From an uncultured Polaribacter sp. (GTDB lineage Bacteria > Bacteroidota > Bacteroidia > Flavobacteriales > Flavobacteriaceae), in the NCBI GenBank assembly GCA_943787375.1, contig CALSME010000002.1:310001-374000 (forward strand): DNA of 64,000 nucleotides. Reading direction: 5' to 3'. This document shows positions 18,285 to 26,091 of this stretch, piece by piece; position 1 is the first letter of the stretch, and every line of letters begins with the position of its first letter. A program made the translations under genes and the position numbers. The notes under the pieces are model-generated. The model saw only the letters and a list, made by a program, of their open reading frames with translations, was not told the DNA's origin and searched no databases.

Positions 18285-18332
18285 CAACTGGGCGTATATG
18301 AGAATAACTGGGCGTTATTTGGTATAACTGTC
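18285..18332 (-). promoter_or_regulatory. Three direct LytTR-like sites with 20-bp period
   Basis: AACTG occurs at 18286, 18306 and 18326. On the minus strand the three sites read CCAGTTGTT, CCAGTTATT and ACAGTTATA, close to the direct repeats bound by LytTR proteins. They are spaced two helical turns apart, ~200 bp upstream of the only LytTR gene in the window. Autoregulation is inferred. Confidence 0.45.
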
Positions 18333-18377
18333 TTAGAAGTGTAGAAAAACTAAGAAATTTTTGAAGTAAATTGTTTT

Positions 18378-19163
18378 TCAACAACGTTTTACAAAGGAAG
18401 TCAAAGCAAGGGTGAGTGCTGGCGCGTTTTCAATATGGCTCATATGCCCTTCTGGAAAAACAACCACTTCCGAGTTGGTTGTTTTTGCTTCGTTTAAAGA
18501 AGTTTCAAGATCCAAAACAGGATCTTTTTCGCCGATAATAATCAATTTTTTAAAGTTGTTTTCAGTCAAAACCGCTGTTCGGTTGGGGCGAATTCGCATC
18601 CCTTCCTGTCCAGCAATATAGCCTTGTATGGGTGTTTTTAAGGCTTCTTGCAAAGCCGCTTTCATTTCGGCTTTAAAAAGACTTCGACTTTTTTCACCAA
18701 ACAAGTTGGTAAAAGACATGCGTACCATGTTCTCAAAGTTTTTTTGAATCATTTTGTTGGCACGGAGTCGTAGTGTTTTTCGCTCAGCATCATCTTCAAT
18801 CGACGTAGCGTTCATTAGGCAGATTCCTTTTATTTTCTGTGGGTATTTCTCTGCAAAAGCCAAGGCTACATAACCGCCCAACGAATGCCCAATGACCACA
18901 CATTTTCGAATGCGCACCTGTTTTAAAACGGCTGCAATACTTTCTGCAAACAGCTCCATGCTGTGCACATAGCCCAAACAGTCAGATTTTCCATGGCCTA
19001 GTAAATCAATGGCAATGACTCGATTTCGTTTCGAAAGTTGCGGAATCACGTCTTTCCACATGCTTGTGTTTTCTAAAAAACCATGTAAGAGAACCACAGC
19101 AGTTCCTTTTCCGACATCCGAAAAAGAAATGCCTGCTTTTTTAAAAGTGACCGATTTTTGCAT
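18378..19163 (-). CDS. Alpha/beta hydrolase
   Basis: A 261-aa alpha/beta-hydrolase. The oxyanion-hole segment is LLHGFLENTSMW, the nucleophile elbow GHSLGGYVAL (GxSxG), the acid lies in IIGEKDPVLD and the catalytic His in EGHMSHIEN. The start at ATG 19163 fits the family N-terminus and lies just four bases after a -7 box; the frame extends eight codons upstream. The substrate is unknown. It is divergent from brnQ. Confidence 0.85.
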   Translation of the reverse strand: MQKSVTFKKAGISFSDVGKGTAVVLLHGFLENTSMWKDVIPQLSKRNRVIAIDLLGHGKSDCLGYVHSMELFAESIAAVLKQVRIRKCVVIGHSLGGYVALAFAEKYPQKIKGICLMNATSIEDDAERKTLRLRANKMIQKNFENMVRMSFTNLFGEKSRSLFKAEMKAALQEALKTPIQGYIAGQEGMRIRPNRTAVLTENNFKKLIIIGEKDPVLDLETSLNEAKTTNSEVVVFPEGHMSHIENAPALTLALTSFVKRC

Positions 19164-19167
19164 CTTA

Positions 19168-19175
19168 CAAAAATA
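19168..19175 (-). promoter_or_regulatory. -7 promoter box touching the start of the hydrolase
   Basis: Minus-strand TATTTTTG (TAnnTTTG) ends four bases before the ATG at 19163, the same geometry as thiL. It predicts a leaderless transcript. Confidence 0.5.
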
Positions 19176-19207
19176 TGTATATTTCAAGAATAAAAATCAA
19201 CCAAAAA

Positions 19208-20488
19208 ATGAATAAAACAAAAGAAATTTGGATTGCTGGTTTTGCTCTTTTCTCACTTTTTTTTGGCGCAGGAAATTTAATATTACCCCCCACTCTCGGG
19301 TTAAAATCGGGAGTAGATTGGTGGATTGTGGTGTCGGGTTTTGTGCTAACAGCTGTTACCATTCCTATTTTGGCCATTTTTGCACATGCAAAATTACAAG
19401 GTACTTTGTACGATTTTGGGAAGAAAGTGTCCCCACGATTTAGCAGTGTGTATTGTTTTCTTATTTATATCATTGCCGTTGCAATTCCCTCTCCAAGAAC
19501 TGCCGCAGTTACCCATGAAATGACCGTGCAACCCTTTTTTGACACCGCACCCATTTATACAAGCATCGTGTATTTTGTTCTGGTTTTTATTTTTGCCGTA
19601 AACCGAACCCGAGTCATTGGATTAATCGGGAAGTTTCTAACACCGATTATTGTTTTCATCCTGTTGATCATTATCGGAATTGCTGTTTTTACCACTTCTG
19701 GAACCCTGCAAGCTTCCACTTTTGCAACCCCTTTTGTAGACGGAATTATAGAGGGCTATCAAACCTTTGATGCCATTGGCGGCGTGGTGGTGGGCGCGGT
19801 CATTATTATTTCATTAAATTATAGCAGTCACACTACTTTTGATGCCAAAAGAAACTTGCTTCGAAAAGCTGGTTTTATTGCCGGAATCGGCTTGCTTCTT
19901 ATTTATGGCGGCTTGATTTTAAGCGGTGCTTTATTGGGTCCTACTTTTGCAGAAGGCACCACAAGAACTGCCGTTTTATCAGGATTGAGCACCCAAACGT
20001 TGGGCAATTTTGGTACTCAGTTTTTAAGTGTTTTGGTGGCATTGGCGTGTTTTACAACCGCGGTTGGAATTGTTACGGGAACCGCAGATTACATCAGTGG
20101 AATCTGTAAAAATTCTAAAAAAGCCTACTTCATTACGGCAGCAATAGCAGCTGCCATTGGTGTCTTGGTAGGAAGTTATCAAGTAGGTTTTATCATTACA
20201 TTGGCCGTGCCTGCCTTGATGTTTTTATATCCCATTACCATTGTATTGATTGTTTTGAATGTACTTCCAGACAAATTGGCTTCCAAAAAAGTATTTAGAG
20301 GCGTGGTATTGATCACCTTTTTGTTCAGCATCCCCGATTTTTTAGGCTTTGTAATTCCGCGTGCATATTTAGTAGGGCTAAAAAATTTCATTCCATTGGC
20401 AAACGTCAGTTTAGGATGGGTGCTTCCAGCTTTTTTGGTTTTTGTTGGGTTGAATGTTCCTGTTTTTAAAACCAAGGCCTCCAATTAA
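19208..20488 (+). CDS. brnQ: BrnQ-type branched-chain amino acid transporter
   Basis: Branched-chain amino acid:cation symporter (LIVCS family), 426 aa. The N-terminal LFFGAGNLILPPTLG signature and about twelve hydrophobic helices are present, including SYQVGFIITLAVPALMFLYP. It imports Leu, Ile and Val across the inner membrane. ATG 19208 is chosen over an upstream in-frame ATG (19175) because the family begins with a short charged segment before the first helix. Confidence 0.93.
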   Translation: MNKTKEIWIAGFALFSLFFGAGNLILPPTLGLKSGVDWWIVVSGFVLTAVTIPILAIFAHAKLQGTLYDFGKKVSPRFSSVYCFLIYIIAVAIPSPRTAAVTHEMTVQPFFDTAPIYTSIVYFVLVFIFAVNRTRVIGLIGKFLTPIIVFILLIIIGIAVFTTSGTLQASTFATPFVDGIIEGYQTFDAIGGVVVGAVIIISLNYSSHTTFDAKRNLLRKAGFIAGIGLLLIYGGLILSGALLGPTFAEGTTRTAVLSGLSTQTLGNFGTQFLSVLVALACFTTAVGIVTGTADYISGICKNSKKAYFITAAIAAAIGVLVGSYQVGFIITLAVPALMFLYPITIVLIVLNVLPDKLASKKVFRGVVLITFLFSIPDFLGFVIPRAYLVGLKNFIPLANVSLGWVLPAFLVFVGLNVPVFKTKASN

Positions 20489-20534
20489 ATGCACGTTAAA
20501 AAAGAGTTTTTGTTGTTATAAAATATAAATAGGT

Positions 20535-20542
20535 TATTTTTG
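20535..20542 (+). promoter_or_regulatory. -7 promoter box overlapping the apparent TTG start of the next hydrolase
   Basis: TATTTTTG matches TAnnTTTG. Its last three bases are the TTG that would otherwise be the gene's first codon, so translation must begin downstream if this promoter is real. Confidence 0.4.
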
Positions 20543-21346
20543 ACCATTATTAAAACACAGCTTTTGTTAAACTATTACGCATATCCACATACCTCCTCCA
20601 AAAATTGGGTGACCTTTGTTCATGGAGCTGGCGGTAGTAGCTCTATATGGTTCAAACAAGTGCGTGCTTTTAAAAAGCATTTTAACGTGTTAATTCTCGA
20701 TTTGCGAGGACACGGAGACAGCAAACCCACCTTAAAAGATACCTTCAATCCAAAATATACTTTCGATTCGATAACCGACGATATTGTGGAGGTTCTTTCG
20801 CATTTAAAAATAAAGAAATCGCATTTTATTGGCATTTCTTTAGGAACAATTTTGATTCGAAACTTGGCAGAAAAAAAACCAGCAATGGTTCAGAGCATGA
20901 TCATGGGAGGGGCAATTATAAAAATGAATTTCCGCTCGCAAGTGTTAATGAAAGTGGGCAATCTTTTTAAATCTGTGGTGCCCTATATGCTATTATACAA
21001 ACTCTTTGCATTTATTATTATGCCAAAGAAAAATCACAAAAAATCGAGATTATTGTTTGTCAACGAAGCGAAGAAATTATACCAAAAAGAATTTATTCGT
21101 TGGTTTAAGTTGACTTCAGAAATCAATCCACTATTAAGACTTTTTAGAGCCAAAGACATTAAAATTCCTACTTTTTATGTGATGGGTGCAGAAGACCATT
21201 TGTTTTTACCTTCTATAAAAAACATTGTTTCCAAACACAGCAGTTCTTCCCTTTATGTGGTAGACAATTGTGGGCATGTGGTGAATGTAGAACAGCCAGA
21301 AATGTTTAACACCCGCAGCATTCAATTTATCAATTCTTTGGGATAA
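20540..21346 (+). CDS. Alpha/beta hydrolase
   Basis: Alpha/beta-hydrolase of ~266 aa: TFVHGAGGSSSIWFKQ (oxyanion region), GISLGTILIRNL (GxSxG nucleophile), the acid in VMGAEDHLF and the His in DNCGHVVNVEQPE. There is no ATG near the N-terminus. The frame opens with TTG 20540, but that overlaps a -7 box; ATT 20546, ATT 20549 or TTG 20564 are alternatives. It differs in sequence from the hydrolase at 18378. The substrate is unknown. Confidence 0.82.
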   Translation: MTIIKTQLLLNYYAYPHTSSKNWVTFVHGAGGSSSIWFKQVRAFKKHFNVLILDLRGHGDSKPTLKDTFNPKYTFDSITDDIVEVLSHLKIKKSHFIGISLGTILIRNLAEKKPAMVQSMIMGGAIIKMNFRSQVLMKVGNLFKSVVPYMLLYKLFAFIIMPKKNHKKSRLLFVNEAKKLYQKEFIRWFKLTSEINPLLRLFRAKDIKIPTFYVMGAEDHLFLPSIKNIVSKHSSSSLYVVDNCGHVVNVEQPEMFNTRSIQFINSLG

Positions 21347-21375
21347 AAAAAACGAGTCTTTCAACTCGCTTTTTA
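21347..21375. terminator. Bidirectional terminator between hydrolase and aminopeptidase P
   Basis: Stem CGAGT (21353-21357) pairs with ACTCG (21364-21368), flanked by A7 and T5 tracts. Confidence 0.7.
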
Positions 21376-21377
21376 TA

Positions 21378-22670
21378 TTAAGCATTCATAAGATCTTCAA
21401 TTTCATCTGCTTCAATAGGAATATTTCCCATTAGATTAAAAGGGGCTCCGTTTTCTTGAACCACCACATCATCTTCCAAACGAATTCCAAAACCTTCTTT
21501 AGGAATGTAGATTCCAGGTTCTACTGTAAAGACCATATTGGCTTCCATCGGTTTGTGAAGCAATCCATAATCGTGCGTGTCCAATCCAATATGATGGCTG
21601 GTACCGTGCATGAAATACTTTTTATATGCAGGCCAATTTTTATCCTCATTCTGAACATCTGCTTTGTCGAGCAAACCTAATTTCAGTAATTCTGCCGTCA
21701 TAATTCCGCCAACTTCAATATGGTAATCTTTCCAAATCGTTCCTGGCGTTAAGAGTTTTGTTGCCTCTTTTTTTACATGGTTTACTGCGTTGTATACTGC
21801 TTTTTGTCTTTCAGAAAATTTTCCAGAAACCGGAACCGTTCTTGACAAATCACTTTTATAATTGGCATATTCTGCCGCAATATCAAACAAGATTAAATCG
21901 CCTGCTTTACATTGCTGATTGTTTTCGATATAGTGCAATACATTGGCATTGTTTCCGCTGGCAATTATGGGCGTGTAAGCGAAGCCTTTAGAGCGATTTT
22001 TTATGAATTCATGAATCAATTCTGCTTCAATTTCATATTCCCAAACACCGGGTTTCACAAAATTTAGAATCCTTCTAAAACCTTTTTCGGTAATATTAGA
22101 AGCTTGCTGCATTAAATCCAATTCAATCGGATCTTTAACGGCACGCAAGCGCTGTAAAATAGGATTGCTTTTGGCAACACTGTGTGCAGGATATTTTGCC
22201 AACAACCATTTTGTAAAACGGTCTTCACGGGTTTCAGTCGCTACATTGGCTCTGTAATGTTCGTTGGTATTAATGTAAAAAGTATCGCAGTACGAAGCCA
22301 TTTCAAAGAGGACCTTCTCTAGATCTTGCAGCCAAAACACCGTTTGAACCCCAGCCGTTTTAAACGCCGCTTCTTTGGTTAGTTTTTCTCCTTCCCAAAC
22401 CGCAATGTGTTCGTTGGTTTCCGTTAGAAAAAGGACTTCTCGTAAGTTTTCATTGGGGCAATCTGGAAACAGCATTAACACACTTTCTTCTTGGTCTACG
22501 CCACTCAAATAAAAGAGGTCTCTATGTTGTTCAAAGGGCATGGTACTGTCTGCGCTAATCGGATAGATATCATTCGAATTAAAAATAGCCAAGCTATTCT
22601 CCTTCATTAAGGAAGCAAAGTTTTTACGATTTTTAACAAAAAGTTGTGTGTCTATTTTCTGGTATTTCAT
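21378..22670 (-). CDS. pepP: Xaa-Pro aminopeptidase (aminopeptidase P)
   Basis: M24 'pita-bread' metallopeptidase of 430 aa releasing N-terminal residues before proline. An N-terminal creatinase-like domain (~1-170) precedes the catalytic domain, which carries the metal ligands: LFDIAAEYANYKSDLSR (two Asp), HGTSHHIGLDTHD (His), TVEPGIY (Glu) and GIRLEDDVVV (Glu). No signal peptide is seen, so it should be cytoplasmic. It is a single gene. Confidence 0.93.
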   Translation of the reverse strand: MKYQKIDTQLFVKNRKNFASLMKENSLAIFNSNDIYPISADSTMPFEQHRDLFYLSGVDQEESVLMLFPDCPNENLREVLFLTETNEHIAVWEGEKLTKEAAFKTAGVQTVFWLQDLEKVLFEMASYCDTFYINTNEHYRANVATETREDRFTKWLLAKYPAHSVAKSNPILQRLRAVKDPIELDLMQQASNITEKGFRRILNFVKPGVWEYEIEAELIHEFIKNRSKGFAYTPIIASGNNANVLHYIENNQQCKAGDLILFDIAAEYANYKSDLSRTVPVSGKFSERQKAVYNAVNHVKKEATKLLTPGTIWKDYHIEVGGIMTAELLKLGLLDKADVQNEDKNWPAYKKYFMHGTSHHIGLDTHDYGLLHKPMEANMVFTVEPGIYIPKEGFGIRLEDDVVVQENGAPFNLMGNIPIEADEIEDLMNA

Positions 22671-23045
22671 GTGTATGTATTAAAAATATTGAAAATTAAG
22701 GAATTGAAAAGAATTTTTTTTAATTTTTCCAATCTTTATTTTTTTTAATAATTTTTTTAAGTATTGGTCGTACTTCAATAAGTTTAGTACAGATTATTTA
22801 GCGTCCATATAGTCTCTCTTTTAGGGATGAAATGCTTGTTATGGAAACTTCGTGTAATTGTGTTCATAAACAAAAATACAATTCTTTTATCATTTAAATC
22901 GTTACAATCATTTCGAGCGTAGGGAGAAATCCTAAGAAAATGTATTTAGGTTTTTTTTGGTTATTATAGTCGCGCTATCGAAAGGACTGCGAGTATCAAT
23001 TATTAACTTTTGTTAAAAAAAATTTTTGTGAAACCATTTTTTTCT
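22671..23045. other. Gene-free stretch with degraded repeat-like sequence
   Basis: About 375 bp without a credible ORF. It is very AT-rich near 22720-22760. The stretches TTTCGAGCGTAGGGAGAAAT (22914-22933) and TCGCGCTATCGAAAGG (~22970-22985) resemble the short 'TTTCGAGCG...GAGAAAT' intergenic repeats common in flavobacteria, here as degraded copies. The right end carries the promoter of the next gene. Confidence 0.4.
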
Positions 23046-23053
23046 TAACTTTG
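23025..23053 (+). promoter_or_regulatory. Promoter of the secreted protein at 23063
   Basis: TTTG (23025-23028) and TAACTTTG (23046-23053) match the -33 and -7 elements of Bacteroidota with a 17-bp spacer. The ATG follows nine bases after the -7 box, so the leader is very short. Confidence 0.55.
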
Positions 23054-23062
23054 CACTTAATT

Positions 23063-23722
23063 ATGATTGCAAAACTTTACAATAGGATAAAAACTTACAG
23101 AAAAAAGAGCGTTTTAGGAATGCTTGTTTTTCTGTTTTTCTGTTGTCTGTCTAGTCCTGAAATACAAGCTCAGTTTATAATAAAAGAAAATACAACTTTT
23201 GTGCTGTTGGGTACAGAAAGTAAAATTACTATCGGCGATGCTAAAATTGCAATAAATTCCTCTGTAGAAGGTCTTGGTAAAATAAAATTTACAGGAAATC
23301 AAAATCAAACACTAACTTTAACTAGCGGTATCGTTGTTCCAAACATTATCGTAGACAATGCAGATAATTTCACCTTAAAAAGTAAGCTCATTGTAAATAA
23401 TAATTTTACTGTAAAAAAAGGAACGTTACGTTTACAAAAACCACTTATTGTAAATGGGGAAATATCTTTTACGTCAGAAGCAAGTATAGATCTGTTCTCT
23501 AAGCGGTATTTAATAACACCAACAACTATTAAAAAAGGGAATGATCCTTTTACATTGGTTCAGGTAGAATACATCGTTCCTGTTTTATTAGATGATAATA
23601 AAAAAGAAAATTCACACAGAGATATCTCTTCTTTAGATTTTAAACAATCTTGGGCATATCTCTCTAATTTGGTAAAAATTCACCAAAACCCACCAATTTC
23701 TCCGCCTCCTAGAATGGTTTAA
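23063..23722 (+). CDS. Secreted beta-strand repeat protein, unknown
   Basis: A 219-aa protein with a signal peptide whose hydrophobic core is GMLVFLFFCCLSS (cleavage probably after QAQ). The body is a ladder of short beta strands (ITIGDAKIAINSSVEGLGKIKFTG, then LIVNNNFTVKKGTLRLQKPL and LIVNGEISFTSEASIDL), like the beginning of a right-handed beta-helix. It ends with a Pro-rich tail (PPISPPPRMV). No sorting domain and no known family. It lies at the left edge of the hypervariable-gene region. Confidence 0.6.
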   Translation: MIAKLYNRIKTYRKKSVLGMLVFLFFCCLSSPEIQAQFIIKENTTFVLLGTESKITIGDAKIAINSSVEGLGKIKFTGNQNQTLTLTSGIVVPNIIVDNADNFTLKSKLIVNNNFTVKKGTLRLQKPLIVNGEISFTSEASIDLFSKRYLITPTTIKKGNDPFTLVQVEYIVPVLLDDNKKENSHRDISSLDFKQSWAYLSNLVKIHQNPPISPPPRMV

Positions 23723-23770
23723 TTTGGATAAATTTTTAGAAAATAAAAATTTACTTAATACTGGTTTTTT

Positions 23771-23833
23771 AAAGAAAGAAGACGTTTTATCCTTTCTTTA
23801 AAAACAGCAGCTATTTCCATTTAATTAAACAAA
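23771..23833 (+). repeat. Head segment of the ~1.1-kb tandem unit (copy a)
   Basis: The segment beginning AAAGAAAGAAGACG, with the small AAAGAAAG/CTTTCTTT dyad, and ending TTAAACAAA is repeated almost exactly at 25952-26014 and 27072-27134. In this first copy it is cut off from its gene by a ~1.07-kb insertion (23834-24902). Confidence 0.75.
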
Positions 23834-23843
23834 AGACCACCTT

Positions 23844-23893
23844 TAACTTTGTAATTTTTTAGTCATCAATAAAAATGATTTCATTTTTGTTGA
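23844..23893 (+). promoter_or_regulatory. Possible promoter and AT-rich hairpin before the methyltransferase
   Basis: TAACTTTG (23844-23851) matches the -7 element. About 12 bases later ATCAATAAAAATGA pairs with TCATTTTTGTTGAT (to ~23893) around a 2-base loop. The ATG lies over 100 bases downstream, so the hairpin would be at the 5' end of the leader. Whether it regulates anything is unknown. Confidence 0.3.
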
Positions 23894-24004
23894 TACAGAT
23901 TATTTATTTATAACACCAATAACTACAATCTCTTTTGTAGATCGTTTAGATAAATGGTTGCATATCTTCTTAGTTAGTAGTTATTTAAAAGCAGAACGAA
24001 AAAG

Positions 24005-24640
24005 ATGAAATGGTACGACAAAATATCAGGATTTTATGACTTCTTTACGGAACGAATTTATCGTAACGAAAGAAATGAATTGTTTGAAAAACTTGAACTG
24101 AAAAAAGGGGATAGTGTTTTACTTGTTGCTTGCGGAACAGGAATAAGTTTTCAGCCTATTTTGAAGAGAATAAGGAAAGAAGGTAGAATTGTCGGAATTG
24201 ACAGCTCTCCAAAAATGCTTGAAATCGCCAATAATAAGATCAAAAAAAATAAGTGGACAAATATTGAGTTAATTAATGCTAATGCAGAATTGATAAACAG
24301 TGAATTGATTGAAAGCCAAATGGGAGAAAAAATCGAATTTGATTTTGTTATTGCCGAATTAGCTTTTTCGGTTATTCCAGATTGGAAAGCGTCAATGAGA
24401 AAATCTATAAAACTTCTTAAAAAGAATGGTAAAATAGGAGTGTTGGATGGATTTAGAGAACAAAATGACTGGATAAATCGAATACTAAATTTTTTACCAA
24501 AGAGTGATATAAGTAGAAATGTTTCTGAATACCTAAACGAATTGACTACAAATTATTGGAGCAAAAGGCTTGGTAAAACAGGTATATTATTCATTGGAAT
24601 TGGAGAAAAAACAACTGCTAACAAGGTATATAAAAAATAG
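24005..24640 (+). CDS. Class I SAM-dependent methyltransferase
   Basis: A 211-aa Rossmann methyltransferase. Motif I is VLLVACGTGISFQP (~38-51), an acidic loop follows in VGIDSSPKMLEIA, and motif IV-like FDFVIAELAFSVIPDW and a GKIGVLDGF strand are present. The closest general type is a UbiE/COQ5-like enzyme acting on a small molecule. It sits inside the segment that interrupts the first tandem unit, so it was probably acquired. Its TAG stop lies inside one arm of an 11-bp inverted repeat. Confidence 0.85.
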   Translation: MKWYDKISGFYDFFTERIYRNERNELFEKLELKKGDSVLLVACGTGISFQPILKRIRKEGRIVGIDSSPKMLEIANNKIKKNKWTNIELINANAELINSELIESQMGEKIEFDFVIAELAFSVIPDWKASMRKSIKLLKKNGKIGVLDGFREQNDWINRILNFLPKSDISRNVSEYLNELTTNYWSKRLGKTGILFIGIGEKTTANKVYKK

Positions 24641-24727
24641 CGGTTTAATCGCTTAATCGAAAGAAAATGAACAAATTAAGGTCAATTATAAATCGAAAAG
24701 TCAGTGCTTAAAATCCGCTATTTTTCA
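24632..24727. repeat. Inverted repeat at the 3' end of the methyltransferase gene
   Basis: AAAAATAGCGG around the methyltransferase stop is matched ~70 bases later by CCGCTATTTTT, an 11-bp perfect pairing enclosing sequence with weaker internal dyads. It could be a long terminator or the end of a gene cassette. Confidence 0.45.
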
Positions 24728-24837
24728 TATACAAGACCGCGATTATTGCCATTATTGTAGGAATTTATAAAATTCTACAAATACACAGTGATATTCAAGA
24801 AAAGAAAAAACGAATTAAAGAGAATGATAAAAAATAA
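24718..24837 (+). pseudogene. Remnant of a small membrane-protein gene
   Basis: A start-less frame encodes a hydrophobic helix followed by a charged tail (TAIIAIIVGIYKILQ, then EKKKRIKEN). It ends with TAA but has no start codon or RBS, so it is probably the 3' end of a small membrane protein gene brought in with the insertion. The rest of 24641-24978 shows no other gene. Confidence 0.35.
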
Positions 24838-24978
24838 GAGTAGCTGTCTAGGTTCGTAAATTGAAACGATAAAAAAATAAAACGTTTAAATACTTAAACA
24901 AATACACGATTAAACAACAGAATACCTGCAATTGCCAACAGGTTTAAAATGGCATAAAATTATTTTAAAAACAAAAAA

Positions 24979-25755
24979 ATGAAAAAATTATTATTAAGTG
25001 TAGCTTTTATAACTGCAACAACAATGAGTTTTGCACAAATTGGTATTGGAACTTCGACACCAGAAGCTTCTGCTGTTTTAGATGTTACTTCTACCACACA
25101 AGGACTTTTACCTCCAAGATTAACAGAAGCCCAAATAAATGGTGTTACTTCTCCAGTAGAAGGCTTAATGGTGTATTGTTCGGACTGTGCTGTCAAAGGG
25201 ATGTATGTTTTTACAGGAAGTGCTTGGGAACAAATAACAGGTTCTTCTGTGTCTTATGCAGAAATTTCTTCTAGTGGAGAAACATGGATGACTAAAAATT
25301 TGGGAGCATTACATGAAGCAACTTCGTCTACAGATGCTGCTGCTTACGGAGATTTGTACCAATGGGGGAGAACCACAGATGGGCATGAAAAAAGAAATTC
25401 TACAGCAGTAGCAGGCCCTGTGGCTAGTGGTAGTGAAGGAGCGAACTTTATTCTCAACGGAACAACGCCTTATGATTGGTTAAGTACCCAAGATAATACA
25501 CGTTGGGGAGCTACTAAAACGGCGAACGACCCTTGCCCTACAGGATATAGAGTGCCTACAGAAACAGAATTAAATGCAGAACGTTTGTTGTTTTCAACCA
25601 ATAATGCAGCTGGTGCTTATAATTCTGAGCTAAAGTTACCAGTTGCTGGTTACCGCCACCACAGTCTTGATGAACTTTATGAGGTAGGTACCTTCGGCCA
25701 CTATTGGACTAGTACCATTAGTGGCATTTACGCGCGTAAGCTATTCTTGGAGTAG
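24979..25755 (+). CDS. Secreted FISUMP-like variable protein, copy 1 (DGR target-like)
   Basis: A 258-aa protein: signal peptide (MKKLLLSVAFITATTMSFAQ), an IGIGTSTPEASAVLD stalk start, and a C-terminal FISUMP/C-type-lectin-like domain (WMTKNLGALHEATSS, YQWGRTTDGHEKRN, DPCPTGYRVPTETEL, then LKLPVAGYR). DNA up to ~25650 is nearly identical to copies 2 and 3, and then a hypervariable stretch follows. The frame stops at TAG 25753. The family's usual ending (SVRCIKE, stop TAA 25820-25822) lies in the +1 frame, as in the other copies. It is probably surface-exposed and ligand-binding. Confidence 0.75.
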   Translation: MKKLLLSVAFITATTMSFAQIGIGTSTPEASAVLDVTSTTQGLLPPRLTEAQINGVTSPVEGLMVYCSDCAVKGMYVFTGSAWEQITGSSVSYAEISSSGETWMTKNLGALHEATSSTDAAAYGDLYQWGRTTDGHEKRNSTAVAGPVASGSEGANFILNGTTPYDWLSTQDNTRWGATKTANDPCPTGYRVPTETELNAERLLFSTNNAAGAYNSELKLPVAGYRHHSLDELYEVGTFGHYWTSTISGIYARKLFLE

Positions 25756-25822
25756 TAATAGTAATGGCATGAGCAGTCGCGTGCGTTCGAACGGTTATTC
25801 AGTACGTTGCATTAAGGAGTAA
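25651..25822 (+). repeat. Variable region of copy 1 (VR-like)
   Basis: Hypervariable relative to 26758-26935 and 27884-28055. Codons differ at first and second positions while the third base is kept, for example CAC/TAC/TTC before TATTGG. The region ends in the conserved TCAGTACGTTGCATTAAGGA. Confidence 0.65.
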
Positions 25823-25894
25823 AACCTTTGGGTTTTGCACCCTTTAAACGTAACAATTTTTTAAATACCGTTTTACGTTTTATTTATTTTACGA

Positions 25895-26026
25895 ATGACA
25901 GTGCAGGAAAAAATTAATTTAGCAGCGCAACCTAATAAGTTATATCTTTTTAAAGAAAGAAGACGTTTTATCCTTTCTTTAAAAAACAGCAGCTATTTCC
26001 ATTTAATTAAACAAATACACGATTAA
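25895..26026 (+). pseudogene. Truncated copy of the small MutS-domain-I-like gene (after copy 1)
   Basis: It starts like the longer ORF at 28128 (MTVQEKINLAAQPNKLYLFK) and then runs into the head of the next tandem unit, giving a 43-codon fusion with no homologous C-terminus. It was created by the tandem duplication junction at TTTTTAAAGA. Confidence 0.6.
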
Positions 26027-26091
26027 ACAACAAAATACCTGCAATTGCCAACAGGTTTAAAATGGCATAAAATTATTTAAAAAACAAAAAA

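Larger units (their letters stand above)
23834..24902. mobile_element. ~1.07-kb segment inserted in the first tandem unit, carrying a methyltransferase
   Basis: Compared with the two downstream tandem units, 23834-24902 is extra sequence placed between the unit's head (ending TTAAACAAA at 23825-23833) and its continuation (starting TTAAACAAA at 24894-24902). The 9-bp direct repeat looks like a target-site duplication or a recombination footprint. No transposase is present. It contains the methyltransferase gene and a gene remnant. Confidence 0.5.
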
